From CAHJWH01 sp965198905 (GTDB taxonomy: Bacteria; Pseudomonadota; Alphaproteobacteria; Caulobacterales; Caulobacteraceae), in contig OZ240678.1 of the NCBI GenBank assembly GCA_965198905.1, positions 2,232,001-2,296,000 of the forward strand: a DNA stretch of 64,000 nt. Direction: 5' to 3'. The notes under the pieces were generated by a model. That model made no database searches. It saw only the letters and a program-made list of their open reading frames with translations, and was not told where the DNA came from. Shown here one piece after another: positions 27,201-37,333 of the stretch; positions within the stretch are counted from its first letter, which is position 1; the number at the start of each line of letters is the position of its first letter. A program made the translations under genes and the position numbers.

Positions 27201-27343
27201 GAAACCTCGGGCTCACCGCCATCGATGATCATCTGGTTGAGCCACTCGCCCAGCGTCATGCCGGAGCGGCGCGCCAAGTCTTTGGCGATCTCGCGCGCCT
27301 TGGGATCTATGCCCTTGACGCTCCAGGGCCCAGCCGCTGTCAT
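24212..27343 (-). CDS. podJ: Polar localization factor, PodJ-like
   Basis: A protein of about 1043 residues resembling the Caulobacter polarity organiser PodJ, which recruits PleC and pilus and holdfast factors to the new pole. The N-terminus WSVKGIDPKAREIAKDLARRSGMTLGEWLN is characteristic. A long Ala/Glu/Arg-rich coiled coil fills about residues 90-500, then an acidic, proline-rich disordered stretch, one membrane helix near 743-765, and at least three Sel1/TPR-like repeats in the periplasmic tail (AAQFYLARLYEAG, AMYNLASYMYAGDG, GQYNLAQLYEKGYG). The start at 27343 matches relatives and has GGAGAG upstream; 27448 is an in-frame alternative without such a site. An exact CtrA-type box lies upstream. 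Confidence 0.85.
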   Translation of the reverse strand: MTAAGPWSVKGIDPKAREIAKDLARRSGMTLGEWLNQMIIDGGEPEVSAPVAPAPPEPRRPLDDLYREARRASGAGQLRPGEDGEPARLARALETLATRVEAAEHRSVLAISGMDQSVMGVLSRLDEIERESGGGASRLEGSVEDIRAAQSKITDRLRRLEGEDAPRAESLKALEAALGRMAMRMDEEALKAADDRAQAQEAADAAAEKVRQAAEATRTATEAVGRRLEKVETVVEAAPAAYADAEKVEIVLTRMAERLDQTETRTTAAVQSLQTSFAGLDARLRSNEVRGGGHTTADMERRFQTLAQDLSQRVEASRADLAQRLRAAADGRFDKMEGALRDLGGHVEQAEKRSAHAIDRIGREVLRVAHTLGERVGGTEAKVADLAEQTGERLAAVESRSTTAVETMGGEVSRLADAMESRLRHADGAQAEAMEKLGGEIARIAERLAERISTSDRRSAEAIDEVTDKVARIGARIDEGHAATATELSERIKASEARTAKLLDDARDRLDQRLADVRRAPEPLQSEPSSWTPEVVAEPEGEPAEAAAPSFSNADPFATEPGVTVADVSPATVSHAIRPRALEDDPFAERDPFLSGDSPFDADDDFAPAKPSFPPALDAGSARFADVEGTSAPMFEPAFAPAAFEAPPTPVIASADSSSFLGFSVGDFAPPPEPSFRSEQTSTREMLDAARLAARRAASGGRSDPAPIGSVPAPPLEPVGQSPRPFGITFPGRRKKEGAPTLRTLVLASATAGAITTMGVGAYLLGGASHDGSKAAPEIATMEAPPSAAPLGAPQTKVATVAPTPNLAVALTPSLTQGSGMRESGDKVRDAKPKEAGDPADHTPDAAAAASPGKGSAKALFTNAVSRIDNGDLTAVAELQKAAAKGDPAAQFYLARLYEAGGAGLGKDVAQARRWTEKAAQNGDPAAMYNLASYMYAGDGGAKDASGAAAWFRRAAEHGVVNGQYNLAQLYEKGYGVPQSNAEAYKWYLVAAGSGDTEARSAADALKAKIAADAQVTAQRNAAQVRAELTGGVKTAVATTTQP

Positions 27344-27505
27344 GAGGGGGCTCTCTCCCGCGTCCGCAGAATCAGCCTCTACGGTGCCTGACGCTAGCGA
27401 GCCACCGATGGGGTGTAAACGAGGCATGAGCGCTACATCTTGAGCCATGGCGCCAACGCACGGCGCGTGCGGCGGCCCAGTCTAGCTAAGTTGGCGAGAA
27501 CTTGG

Positions 27506-27520
27506 TTAACCGCCGCTTAA
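27506..27520. promoter_or_regulatory. CtrA-type binding site between podJ and the ABC permease
   Basis: TTAACCGCCGCTTAA is an exact match to the TTAA-N7-TTAA motif bound by the response regulator CtrA. It lies in the divergent promoter region, about 160 bases from the podJ start and 60 bases before the permease start, so it could serve either gene. TTAA is rare in DNA this GC-rich, which makes chance less likely. Confidence 0.6.
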
Positions 27521-27581
27521 GCCTGTGCGGCAAGTCCGCGTCCGTTCAGCTTCGGGCTCGAGATAAACGGGAGGCCCCGGG

Positions 27582-28352
27582 ATGAGACAGCTCTACGGGT
27601 GGGTCGCGCCGGGACTGCTCATCATGGCCCTGCTGGCGGTCTGGCAGGGTGCGTGCGCGGCGTTCGCCATCCCCACCTATGTCCTTCCGACCCCAATCGA
27701 GACCCTGGCCGCGCTGGTGCGGAATGCGCCGGAACTGGCGGCCTCCGCCTGGTCGACCCTGTCGATGTCGCTGCTGGCCCTGGGGCTGGCCGCCGTCGTC
27801 GCGTGGCCGCTGGCGGTGCTGACCGGGCTGAGCCGGTGGGCGGCGAGGGCGGTCGATCCGCTGGCGGTGACGCTTCAGGTGACCCCGGTGGTGGCCATCG
27901 CACCGCTGGTGACCATCTGGGCGGGCCTCGACCACGCAGGTCGCGCGATCGTCGCGCTCGCGGCGGTGGTCGCCTTCTTCCCGCTGTTCTCCGGCGCGGC
28001 GACGGGTCTTCGCTCCGCCGACCCGGACCTGGAGCGGCTGTTCGACCTCTACGGAGCGACACGGGTGCAGCGCTTGATGCGCCTCCAACTGCCGGCCGCG
28101 GTCCCCTATCTCTTCGAGGGCCTGAAGGTGGCGGTCGGCCTGGCGGTGATCGGGGCCGTGGTGGCGGAGTTCGTCGCGGGGTCCGGCCAGGCGCAGGGCC
28201 TCGCCTGGCGGATCCTGGAGGCCGAGCACCAGCTGCGCACGCCGGAGATGTTCGCAGCCCTGGTCGTGCTGTCGGTGCTCGGCGCGGCGCTTCACGGCGT
28301 GGCGGCCGTTGCGGAGCGGCGGCTGCTCAGCCTGTGGCGGGGACGCGGTTAG
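27582..28352 (+). CDS. ABC transporter permease, SsuC/TauC-like, orphan
   Basis: A 256-residue permease with about six membrane helices and the EAA-type loop segment (YGATRVQRLMRLQLPAAVPYLFEGL) that contacts the ATPase. The overall form is that of sulfonate, taurine or nitrate importers. A GGGAGG site precedes the ATG. No ATP-binding or solute-binding protein gene is adjacent, so its partners must be encoded elsewhere if it works. Confidence 0.85.
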   Translation: MRQLYGWVAPGLLIMALLAVWQGACAAFAIPTYVLPTPIETLAALVRNAPELAASAWSTLSMSLLALGLAAVVAWPLAVLTGLSRWAARAVDPLAVTLQVTPVVAIAPLVTIWAGLDHAGRAIVALAAVVAFFPLFSGAATGLRSADPDLERLFDLYGATRVQRLMRLQLPAAVPYLFEGLKVAVGLAVIGAVVAEFVAGSGQAQGLAWRILEAEHQLRTPEMFAALVVLSVLGAALHGVAAVAERRLLSLWRGRG

Positions 28353-28363
28353 GCCGGGGTTAA
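28349..28363. promoter_or_regulatory. Near-consensus CtrA-type box
   Basis: TTAGGCCGGGGTTAA differs from TTAA-N7-TTAA at one base. It lies about 47 bases before the start of the secreted protein gene at 28410, a position suitable for a promoter element. Its first half overlaps the stop codon of the permease gene. Confidence 0.35.
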
Positions 28364-28409
28364 CGCCCGCGCTCTAGGGTCGAGGCTCAGGCTCTTACAA
28401 AGGCTTTCC

Positions 28410-29381
28410 ATGTCGCGTGCGTCGGTCTTCGCCTTGCTGGCGCTTGGCGCCGCCTCCGTCGCAGCCAGCTCCGCCCTGGCTCAGGACGCGGGGGCCAACC
28501 GCTATGGTTCGGCTTCCGATCCGCGCGCGACGATGAGCGACGTTGGAGCCCCTGCCGCGGCGGGGGCCCTGTCGCTGCGTGCGATAGCGCCGCGCGCGAT
28601 GTCGGCGGGCCTGCGAGGGCGCATGCTGAATTGGCCGGGGAAGGTCCAGGGTCCGGCGCTGACGTCGGCGGCCTACGCCCCGCCGCCCCAGGCCTATGCG
28701 CGTCCGTCCTTTGCGCAGAGAGGCGAGATGGGCGCCGCCTACGACCGCAGCGGCTATGCGCCGAGGGGACGACCGAGCGACGCCCTGGCCGGTCGCGCTG
28801 CGACGCCGCAACGCTATCAGGCGCTTTCGGCGCCGCGAGCCGATCCGGGGGACGACGGTCAGTCCGGATACGCGTCTCCGCCGTCACCCCGCCAAGCGCT
28901 GTCCCAGCAACGGACGCCGGTCGCCAGCCCGGACGCGGCTCCAGACGGTTGGCGACCGGTGTTCGCCGCCAAGTCGTCCTCCGCCCCCGCAGGTCAGGTC
29001 GGCTCCGCCCTCGCCGGCGCGCCGACCCGCACCGATCTGCCGACCTCCATCTATTCGCCTGGCCCCGTCGCCGCCGCAAAAAGCGCCGCGCCCCGGTCCG
29101 GCTGGGCGGGGAGCCGGGCTGCGAGCATGGCGCCGCCGATGCGCACGGCCACAGCCGATCGGCGCTACGGCTATGATCCGATGCAACAGCACGGCGTGCG
29201 CTTCTATTCGGTGCATCGCGCTTTCGGCATGAAGCCCGATCCGGCGCCCATCCCGCCGCAGTTCTTCACCGCCACCGCCGACCTGGCCGATCCCCCCGGC
29301 CCGCTGCCCACCGACAGGACGACCGTCAGTGGAGGGACCACGCACGTCAACCGCGCGGTCTCGGACATCGGCGCCAACTGA
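28410..29381 (+). CDS. Exported Ala/Pro-rich hypothetical protein
   Basis: A 323-residue protein with a clear signal peptide (MSRASVFALLALGAASVAASSALAQ). The body is low complexity, rich in Ala, Pro, Ser and Arg with scattered Tyr, and probably disordered. Only the last 80 residues (RRYGYDPMQQHGVRFYSVHRAFG onward) look folded. I do not recognise a family. A near-CtrA box upstream and podJ nearby hint at a cell-cycle link, but nothing in the protein proves it. Confidence 0.65.
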   Translation: MSRASVFALLALGAASVAASSALAQDAGANRYGSASDPRATMSDVGAPAAAGALSLRAIAPRAMSAGLRGRMLNWPGKVQGPALTSAAYAPPPQAYARPSFAQRGEMGAAYDRSGYAPRGRPSDALAGRAATPQRYQALSAPRADPGDDGQSGYASPPSPRQALSQQRTPVASPDAAPDGWRPVFAAKSSSAPAGQVGSALAGAPTRTDLPTSIYSPGPVAAAKSAAPRSGWAGSRAASMAPPMRTATADRRYGYDPMQQHGVRFYSVHRAFGMKPDPAPIPPQFFTATADLADPPGPLPTDRTTVSGGTTHVNRAVSDIGAN

Positions 29382-29388
29382 GGTCGGC

Positions 29389-30477
29389 ATGGACGCCCGC
29401 TCTCCGCTACAAGACCTCATCGCGCTCGCGCACGAACCCTCCAGCGCCCGCCGCAGGGAGCTGCTGCGCCGGGTGACGGACCTTTTCCTCGCCGCGCCCA
29501 TGCGCTCCCCCGCCGAGGCCAAGGCGTTCGACGGCGTCTTCTGCAGCCTGGCGGAAGACATGGAGACCAGCATCCGCGTCGACTTGGCGGGCCGGTTTGC
29601 GCACGCCCCGACGGCGCCGGCGGCGCTGGCCGCCCGGCTCGCGCGCGACTGCCTCGAGGTGGCGCTCCCTATCCTGTCGAACGCCAACCTGCTGGACGAG
29701 TCCGACCTGCTCGACGTGGTGCGAACCCAGGGGCAGGCGCACCTGCGCGTGGTCTCGGCCCGCCCGGACCTGACGGAGGCGGTCTCCGACGTGATTGTGG
29801 AGCGTGGTGACGACGAGACCCTGGGCGTGCTGATCCGCAACGATCGCGCAGCCCTCTCCCGCTGGGCCAGCGAGACGGTGGTGGAGCGCGCGGCGGCCAA
29901 CCCGTCGCTGCAGGCGGCCGCGGTCGAGCGTGCGAGCCTGCCGCTCGATCTGATCAACGACATGTTCTTCATGGTCGAGGCGCGGCTGCGCGAACGCATC
30001 CTGGCCCGAAACGCCGGCGCCGATCCCAAGGTGGTCGAGGCGGCGCTGGCGGTCGCGCGAACCCGCCTCGCCGCGCGGGCCGACACGCCGCCGCAGGACC
30101 TGGCCGAGGCCGAGGCGGAGATCGAGAAGCTGGCCAGCCGGCGTCGTCTCACCCCTCCCACGCTGCTCGGCTTCCTGCGCTCCAGCCAGCGCACCCATTT
30201 CACGGTGGGCTTGGCCTACATGGCCGAGATCGACCCCTCCACCGTGCGCACGATCATGGAGAAATGCGATCTCGATGCGCTGGCCGTGGTCTGCAAGGCC
30301 GCGGAGATGGACAAGGCCATGTTCCTGACCTTCGCGGTGCTGACCTGCGGCGGGCGCGACGCGATGAGCAAGGCGGCCGTCTACGGCAAGCTCTACAACG
30401 AGCTGCCGCTGGACACCGCGCTGCGCACCCTGCGCTTCTGGCGCATCCGTATCGAGGGCGAGGCCGTCGCCGCCTGA
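29389..30477 (+). CDS. DUF2336 domain protein
   Basis: A 362-residue, wholly alpha-helical cytoplasmic protein of the DUF2336 type, with HEAT-like helical pairs across about residues 20-300 (RRELLRRVTDLFL, LARDCLEVALPILSNANLL, VVERAAANPSLQAAAV). The start at 29389 follows GAGG; the upstream in-frame start would overlap the previous gene by about 50 bases. The family is abundant in Caulobacterales and its function is unknown. The 7-base spacing after the secreted protein gene suggests one transcript. Confidence 0.82.
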   Translation: MDARSPLQDLIALAHEPSSARRRELLRRVTDLFLAAPMRSPAEAKAFDGVFCSLAEDMETSIRVDLAGRFAHAPTAPAALAARLARDCLEVALPILSNANLLDESDLLDVVRTQGQAHLRVVSARPDLTEAVSDVIVERGDDETLGVLIRNDRAALSRWASETVVERAAANPSLQAAAVERASLPLDLINDMFFMVEARLRERILARNAGADPKVVEAALAVARTRLAARADTPPQDLAEAEAEIEKLASRRRLTPPTLLGFLRSSQRTHFTVGLAYMAEIDPSTVRTIMEKCDLDALAVVCKAAEMDKAMFLTFAVLTCGGRDAMSKAAVYGKLYNELPLDTALRTLRFWRIRIEGEAVAA

Positions 30478-30485
30478 TCCGGCGG

Positions 30486-31823
30486 CTAGTCGCTCACCCG
30501 GCCCCTCACGCGATCCAGCGCCGACAGGGCGATCTGGGCCAGGCTGCGCTGGCCGTGGTCGGTGAACACCTCCAGCGCCTCGGTCAGGGCGAAGGCCGCG
30601 TCGGCCAGTTCGCCGCTGTCGCCGAGCAGGTCCGCCCGCGCCTGGTAGATGCGCGCCAGGGCCACCTGTACGACCGCCCAGCCGACCGGGTCCTCGCCCG
30701 CGGCGCGCGCGCCGAGGTCGGTGCGGAACACCGCCTCGGCTTCGGTGAGCGCCTTGGCGTCTCCACTACGCTCCGCCCGCCGCGCCAGGCAGGCCGCCCG
30801 GTCATAGGCCACCACCGCACGCAGCGGGGTTTGCGCCCCGTCCATGTCGCCGAGCGCCCGGTCGAAGGCGATCTGGGCCGAGCTGTAGGCCAGCGGCTCG
30901 CCTGACGCTTCGGCCAGTCCTTGCAGGGCCAGGCCCAGCCCATGGGCGGCGCGGGCGCGGTCGAGGGGACTGTGACCTGCGGGGATCGCGTCATAGGCGG
31001 CGCCGAGCGCCACCGCGGCGTCCTTCATCAGGCGCGCTTCGCCGGTGATCTCGCCGAGCGAGCGCAGCGCCGAGCCCTGCAGGGTCTGGGCGCGCATCCA
31101 GGATAGCGGCAGCCGGGTGGCGTCCAGGCGGCTGGACAGGCGCGCCATGTCGCGGCCGGTGCGGTCCAGCAGGCCGATGTCTTTGCGCGCCGAGCCCACG
31201 CCGATCATCAGGTCGGCCTTTTCGCACAGGGCGGCGGCCCATTCGGGTTCGCCCGCGCCGGTGGCGCGCAACCGCGCCTCGAGCCCTAACGCCGCCTCGT
31301 CGAACATCCTGGCCACATCCATGGCCAGGTCGCGCTCCAACGAGGCCAGAGCCGTGCGGCCCACCAGCCGGGCGCGGATCAGCCCTGGCCCCCCCAGCCG
31401 CCCGGGCGCGCAGCCCAGCGCCTGTTCGGCCTCGGCTAGGGCGGCCTGGGCCTGGCTTGCAGACTTCGGATCGCCGAACAGGTCCCCGCTCGCCAAGGCG
31501 CAGAGGGCCAGTTGAAGCTGAGCCCCGGCGTACAGCCGCCGCTCGGCGCCCGCGTCCTGACCCGCCTGGCTCGCCGCGCTGACGGCTTTGGTCAGGCGGC
31601 TGGGATCGCCGGTGCGCCGGGCCAGCTCCCGCTCCAGCACGGCATGATCCAGCGCCGTCACCGCACGCAGATCTAGGCTCCCGTGATCCTCGTGGAGCAG
31701 GCCGGGCGGCAGCAGGTCGATCAGGGCGGCGACGTTCAGCAGCTCCAGCCGGCCGGGCTCGGCCAGCAGGGCGCCGCGCCGGCGTTCACGCCCCATGCCG
31801 CTGGCCATTCGACCCAATCCCAT
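30486..31823 (-). CDS. Alpha-helical repeat (TPR-like) hypothetical protein
   Basis: A 445-residue soluble protein made almost entirely of Ala/Leu-rich helix pairs resembling degenerate TPRs (for example LDRARAAHGLGLALQGLAEA, WAVVQVALARIYQARADLLG). The ATG at 31823 with GGAG seven bases upstream is preferred over a TTG two codons earlier. It probably acts as a scaffold; no enzyme motif is visible. It lies downstream of prfC on the same strand, separated by about 105 bases that contain a hairpin. Confidence 0.7.
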   Translation of the reverse strand: MGLGRMASGMGRERRRGALLAEPGRLELLNVAALIDLLPPGLLHEDHGSLDLRAVTALDHAVLERELARRTGDPSRLTKAVSAASQAGQDAGAERRLYAGAQLQLALCALASGDLFGDPKSASQAQAALAEAEQALGCAPGRLGGPGLIRARLVGRTALASLERDLAMDVARMFDEAALGLEARLRATGAGEPEWAAALCEKADLMIGVGSARKDIGLLDRTGRDMARLSSRLDATRLPLSWMRAQTLQGSALRSLGEITGEARLMKDAAVALGAAYDAIPAGHSPLDRARAAHGLGLALQGLAEASGEPLAYSSAQIAFDRALGDMDGAQTPLRAVVAYDRAACLARRAERSGDAKALTEAEAVFRTDLGARAAGEDPVGWAVVQVALARIYQARADLLGDSGELADAAFALTEALEVFTDHGQRSLAQIALSALDRVRGRVSD

Positions 31824-31836
31824 GTCCAAACTCCAC

Positions 31837-31857
31837 GCCGTGCCAACCCGGCACGGC
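31837..31857 (-). terminator. Hairpin between prfC and the helical-repeat gene
   Basis: GCCGTGCC and GGCACGGC form a perfect eight-base stem around a five-base loop. It follows the prfC stop in the direction of transcription but lacks a T-run, so it may be an attenuator or structural element instead. Confidence 0.4.
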
Positions 31858-31928
31858 CGGGCGGAACTCGGCGGGAGATCAGCAAGGCCAGGGCCGTTTG
31901 GCGGGACGAGACGCGGAGGGCGCGGCCG

Positions 31929-33524
<1,596 letters not shown>

Positions 33525-34106
33525 GAGCGAAGCGACATAGGGCTCGAAAGCGGCGGTGTCACGCCTGCAGCCGTTGCGGTCACGCGAACGGCGACGGCGC
33601 CGGCTCCAGCCGTCAGCGCGCCGGCTACACACGCCAGCACGAGCGCGGCGTTTAGAAAGAAAGCGCGGCGTCGGCAAGTTTCGGACAGGCTCACGATAGT
33701 CTCTTCGTAGTGCGCCGCGATCCAGAACTCAGCGGCCGCCTTGTCCAAGGCCATGAGAGTTTCGTCGCCCTCCCGCGCCCACCATGACGGCCTATCGCCC
33801 GGGAACTTGCTGCGCCCGCTGAACAGGCCGACCAGGGCGGCGATTCCGCCGGTGGCGAAAACGCAGGATGCAGCCGCGGCAAGCGCTACGGTCACAAGCC
33901 CGACCTTGGCGCCCGAGGTGACCACAGTTGTCGATACGGCCGCGCCGGCGATCATAAGCGCGCTGACTTGCGATAGTCGTTGATGTAAGGATGTGAGGCT
34001 TGCTCGTTCGGACTCAGCCCGCCGCTCGGCATGGTGAAGAATGAGCGGCCTGACCTCGGCGTCTGCGATCCAGAACGCGTGCGCCCCAATCTCCGGATCG
34101 ATCCGC

Positions 34107-34202
34107 ATGGCCAACCCCCCGCCGCGTCCGCCGCCCCCGCCGCAGCCCCCGATGCCGCCGCGGGCGACCTACGCCCACGACAGCAAGCCGCCCAAGCGCT
34201 GA
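34107..34202 (+). CDS. Possible 31-aa proline-rich small ORF
   Basis: ATG at 34107 opens a 31-codon frame, two-fifths proline and ending in basic residues (DSKPPKR). It runs antisense to the very start of the hypothetical membrane gene. Only its pairing with a second ORF of identical length just downstream makes it worth listing; it may be chance. Confidence 0.2.
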   Translation: MANPPPRPPPPPQPPMPPRATYAHDSKPPKR

Positions 34203-34214
34203 GGGCAAGCTGGC

Positions 34215-34310
34215 ATGGCGTCGCCCGACCCACAACCGCAACCCCCGCTTCCGCCACCTGGAACCGGTGGTCAGACGCAGGTTCCAGCTCAGCCGAAGCT
34301 TCAGGCCTGA
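34215..34310 (+). CDS. Possible second 31-aa proline-rich small ORF
   Basis: Another 31-codon frame, rich in Pro and Gln, with GAGGG 10 to 14 bases before its ATG, 12 bases after the previous small ORF. It ends 74 bases before the restriction-modification gene, so it could be part of that gene's leader. No domain is recognisable. Confidence 0.25.
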   Translation: MASPDPQPQPPLPPPGTGGQTQVPAQPKLQA

Positions 34311-34384
34311 AAGACTACAGCTGGTCCTTGAGCGTCGACGGGCCGGGCGGCGGTGACTAGCGCACGACGGAGCGCGGCAGGTAG

Positions 34385-37333
34385 ATGCGTCTGAGCTGGA
34401 ACGAAGTTCGCGCCCGCGCCGCCGCCTTCGCCGAGGAGTGGGCGGACGCCCACTACGAGCGCGGCGAGACGCAGAGCTTTTACAACGACTTCTTCGAGGT
34501 CTTCGGAGTCCGCCGCCGCCAGGTCGCCACCTTCGAGGAACCGGTGAAGAAGCTCGGCGACCGCCAGGGCTTCATCGATCTCTTTTGGAAGGGCGTGCTG
34601 CTCGTCGAGCAAAAGAGCGCCGGGCGCAACCTCGCCAGAGCCAAGGAGCAGGCCCTCGACTACTTTCCGGGGCTGAAGCCGATGGAGCTGCCGCGCTACA
34701 TCCTCGTCAGCGACTTCCAGACCTTCGACCTCTACGACCTCGAGACCGACGAGGCTTTGTCGTTCCGGCTCGCCGAACTGCCCGCCCACGTGGAGCGGTT
34801 CGGCTTCGTCATGGGCGTGGAGCGGCGCACCTTCCGCGACCAGGACCCCGCCAACATCCTGGCGTCGGAGCTGATGGCCAAGGTCCACGACGGCCTGCTC
34901 GCCACCGGCTACGGCGGCTCGCACCTGGAGCGCTACCTGGTGCGGCTCCTCTTCTGCCTTTTCGCCGACGACACCGGCATCTTCCCGCGCGACGCCTTCC
35001 AGCTCTACGTGACCGATCGCACGCGGGAGGACGGCTCCGACCTCGGCCCCCTGCTGGCCAAGCTGTGGGAGGTCCTTGACATGGCGGAGGACCATCCGCG
35101 CCGAGCGGCTATGGATGAGGACCTGCGCGCCTTTCCCTACGTCAACGGCGCGCTCTTTCGTGAGCGGTTGGATATACCCGACTTCGACCGCACCGCCCGC
35201 GAGCGCCTGCTGGAAGCCTGCGGCTTCAAGTGGGACCTGATCTCCCCCGCCATCTTCGGCTCACTGTTCCAGGCGGTGATGAACAAGGGCGAGCGGAGAA
35301 AGAAGGGCGCCCACTACACGACCGAGAAGAACATCCTGAAGCTGATCGGGCCGCTGTTCCTGGACGATCTCCGCGCCGAGTTCGAGCGCATCAAGGCCAT
35401 GGCGAACCGCGAGCGGCGGCTGAAGGAGCTGGCGGACCTTCATGAGAAGCTCGGAAAGCTGACCTTCCTCGACCCGGCCTGCGGTTGCGGCAACTTCCTG
35501 GTCATCACCTACCGCGAACTGCGGCGGCTGGAGACCGAGCTGCTGGTGGCGCAGTTCAAGGGCGCGGGGCTCGCCCAGGCCGACCACGACTTCGACGTCG
35601 GCGCGCTGACACGGATCAAGGTCGACGCCTTCTACGGCATCGAGCTTGAGGAGTTTCCAGCCCGCATCGCGGAGGTGGCGCTGTGGATGGCGGACCACAT
35701 CGAGAACAACCGGCTGAGCCTGGAGTTCGGCCGCGCCTATGCCCGCATCCCGCTGGTCACCGCGCCCCATATCGTCCACGGCGACGCGCTGGAGCTGGAC
35801 TGGACCAAGGTGCTCAGCCCCGAGCGCTGCAGCTATGTCCTTGGCAACCCGCCCTTCATCGGGGCCAAGTTCCAGAGCGAGGCCCAGCGCGCCCAGGTCC
35901 GCAAGATCGCCCAGCTCCCCGGCTCGGGCGGCACGCTCGACTATGTGGCGGCCTGGTTCCTGAAGGCGGGAGACTACGCCGCGCTCGCCGCACGGCCGGA
36001 GCGGACGCCGGACGCGCCGGGCGAGGCGGAGCGCTGGGCGCGGGCCACCACCGGCAACCTGCTCGGCGAAGAGCTGGGGGTTGGCGAGCCGCTCGGCGGC
36101 GCCATTCCCGCGATCCCGGATCGGCCGGCGCCGAAGATCGCCTTCGTCTCCACCAACTCCATCACCCAGGGCGAGCAGGTGGCCCAGCTCTGGCCGCCCC
36201 TGTTCCGTCGCGCCCGGCTGGAGATCGCCTTCGCCCACCGCACCTTCGCCTGGGGCTCCGACGCCCGCGGCGTCGCGCATGTGCATGTCGTCATCGTCGG
36301 ACTCGCCCGCCGCGGCCAGGAGCCGGCGGAGAAGCGGCTCTTCAGCTACGAGAAGGTCGACGGCGATCCGGTAGAGAGCCGGCATGCTGCGCTGACGCCG
36401 TATCTTTTCGGGGCGGAGGAAGTTCAGGACCGCCACCTCGTTGTTAAGGAGACCTCGCGGCCGCTCACACCGAGGCCGAAGTTGATTAGCGGCTCCCAAC
36501 CGATCGACGGCGGCCACCTCATCTTCAATGCCGTAGAACGCTTTGCCTTCTTGGAAGATGAACCGGGCGCAAGCCCATACATGCGTCCCTTCATCGGCGC
36601 TGACGAATATATCTCGGGAATGTCGCGCTACATTTTGGCGTTGCAAGGTATCGAGCCCGATAAGCTCAAGAAGCTGCCAAGCTCAATGGCGAGACTCCGT
36701 GCCGTGCGCGATTTTCGTCGCCTCAGCAAACGTGTGAGCACCTTAGCCATAGTAGATTACCCGGAACGCTTTAACGTCACTGTTGTCCCTAGCGGCCCTT
36801 TCTTAGCGCTCCCAGAGGTAAGCTCCTCTCGCCGTAAGTATGTTCCGATTGGGTGGTTAGAGCCACCAACGGTTCCGAGCAACCTCCTCAGAGTGATAGA
36901 GGACGCTAGTCTGTCTGATTTCGGTGTATTGACGAGCGCGATGCATACGAGCTGGCTTCGTTACATCGGAGGCAGACTGAAGAGCGACTATCGCTATTCT
37001 ATTGGGTTAGTCTACAACACCTTCCCCTGGCCAACCGCCACGTCCGCCCAGCGCAAGAAGGTGGAGGCGCTCGCCCAGGCCGTGCTGGACGCCCGCGCCG
37101 CGCACCCGGACGCCACTCTGGCCGACCTCTACGACCCCGACCTGATGCCGCCCGACCTGCGCCGGGCGCACCGCAAGTTGGACGAGGCGGTGGACCGCCT
37201 GTACCGCCGCACGCCCTTCGCCGGCGACCGGGACCGCGCCGAGCACCTGTTCGGCCTCTACGAGCGCCTCACCGCCGGCCTCCTCGCCACCCCCGCCAAG
37301 GCGAAACGCGCCCGCCGCACCAGCGCCGCCTGA
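34385..37333 (+). CDS. MmeI-like single-chain restriction endonuclease and DNA methyltransferase
   Basis: A 982-residue fused restriction-modification enzyme. The nuclease site is D65-x9-E75-Q-K77 (IDLFWKGVLLVEQK), the same spacing as in MmeI. A helical linker follows, then an N6-adenine methyltransferase with GAHYTT (308-313), motif I LDPACGCGNF (362-371) and motif IV NPPF (488-491). The C-terminal half should be the target recognition domain and is AT-richer from about 36,380 to 37,010, with codons such as TTA and ATA uncommon elsewhere. Type IIL enzymes cut at a fixed distance from an asymmetric site and modify one strand; they need no separate methylase. Confidence 0.9.
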   Translation: MRLSWNEVRARAAAFAEEWADAHYERGETQSFYNDFFEVFGVRRRQVATFEEPVKKLGDRQGFIDLFWKGVLLVEQKSAGRNLARAKEQALDYFPGLKPMELPRYILVSDFQTFDLYDLETDEALSFRLAELPAHVERFGFVMGVERRTFRDQDPANILASELMAKVHDGLLATGYGGSHLERYLVRLLFCLFADDTGIFPRDAFQLYVTDRTREDGSDLGPLLAKLWEVLDMAEDHPRRAAMDEDLRAFPYVNGALFRERLDIPDFDRTARERLLEACGFKWDLISPAIFGSLFQAVMNKGERRKKGAHYTTEKNILKLIGPLFLDDLRAEFERIKAMANRERRLKELADLHEKLGKLTFLDPACGCGNFLVITYRELRRLETELLVAQFKGAGLAQADHDFDVGALTRIKVDAFYGIELEEFPARIAEVALWMADHIENNRLSLEFGRAYARIPLVTAPHIVHGDALELDWTKVLSPERCSYVLGNPPFIGAKFQSEAQRAQVRKIAQLPGSGGTLDYVAAWFLKAGDYAALAARPERTPDAPGEAERWARATTGNLLGEELGVGEPLGGAIPAIPDRPAPKIAFVSTNSITQGEQVAQLWPPLFRRARLEIAFAHRTFAWGSDARGVAHVHVVIVGLARRGQEPAEKRLFSYEKVDGDPVESRHAALTPYLFGAEEVQDRHLVVKETSRPLTPRPKLISGSQPIDGGHLIFNAVERFAFLEDEPGASPYMRPFIGADEYISGMSRYILALQGIEPDKLKKLPSSMARLRAVRDFRRLSKRVSTLAIVDYPERFNVTVVPSGPFLALPEVSSSRRKYVPIGWLEPPTVPSNLLRVIEDASLSDFGVLTSAMHTSWLRYIGGRLKSDYRYSIGLVYNTFPWPTATSAQRKKVEALAQAVLDARAAHPDATLADLYDPDLMPPDLRRAHRKLDEAVDRLYRRTPFAGDRDRAEHLFGLYERLTAGLLATPAKAKRARRTSAA

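Noticed and set aside
33525..33677. Upstream extension of prfC
   Set aside because: Adds 51 Arg-rich residues that are not part of RF3 and would overlap the hypothetical membrane gene.
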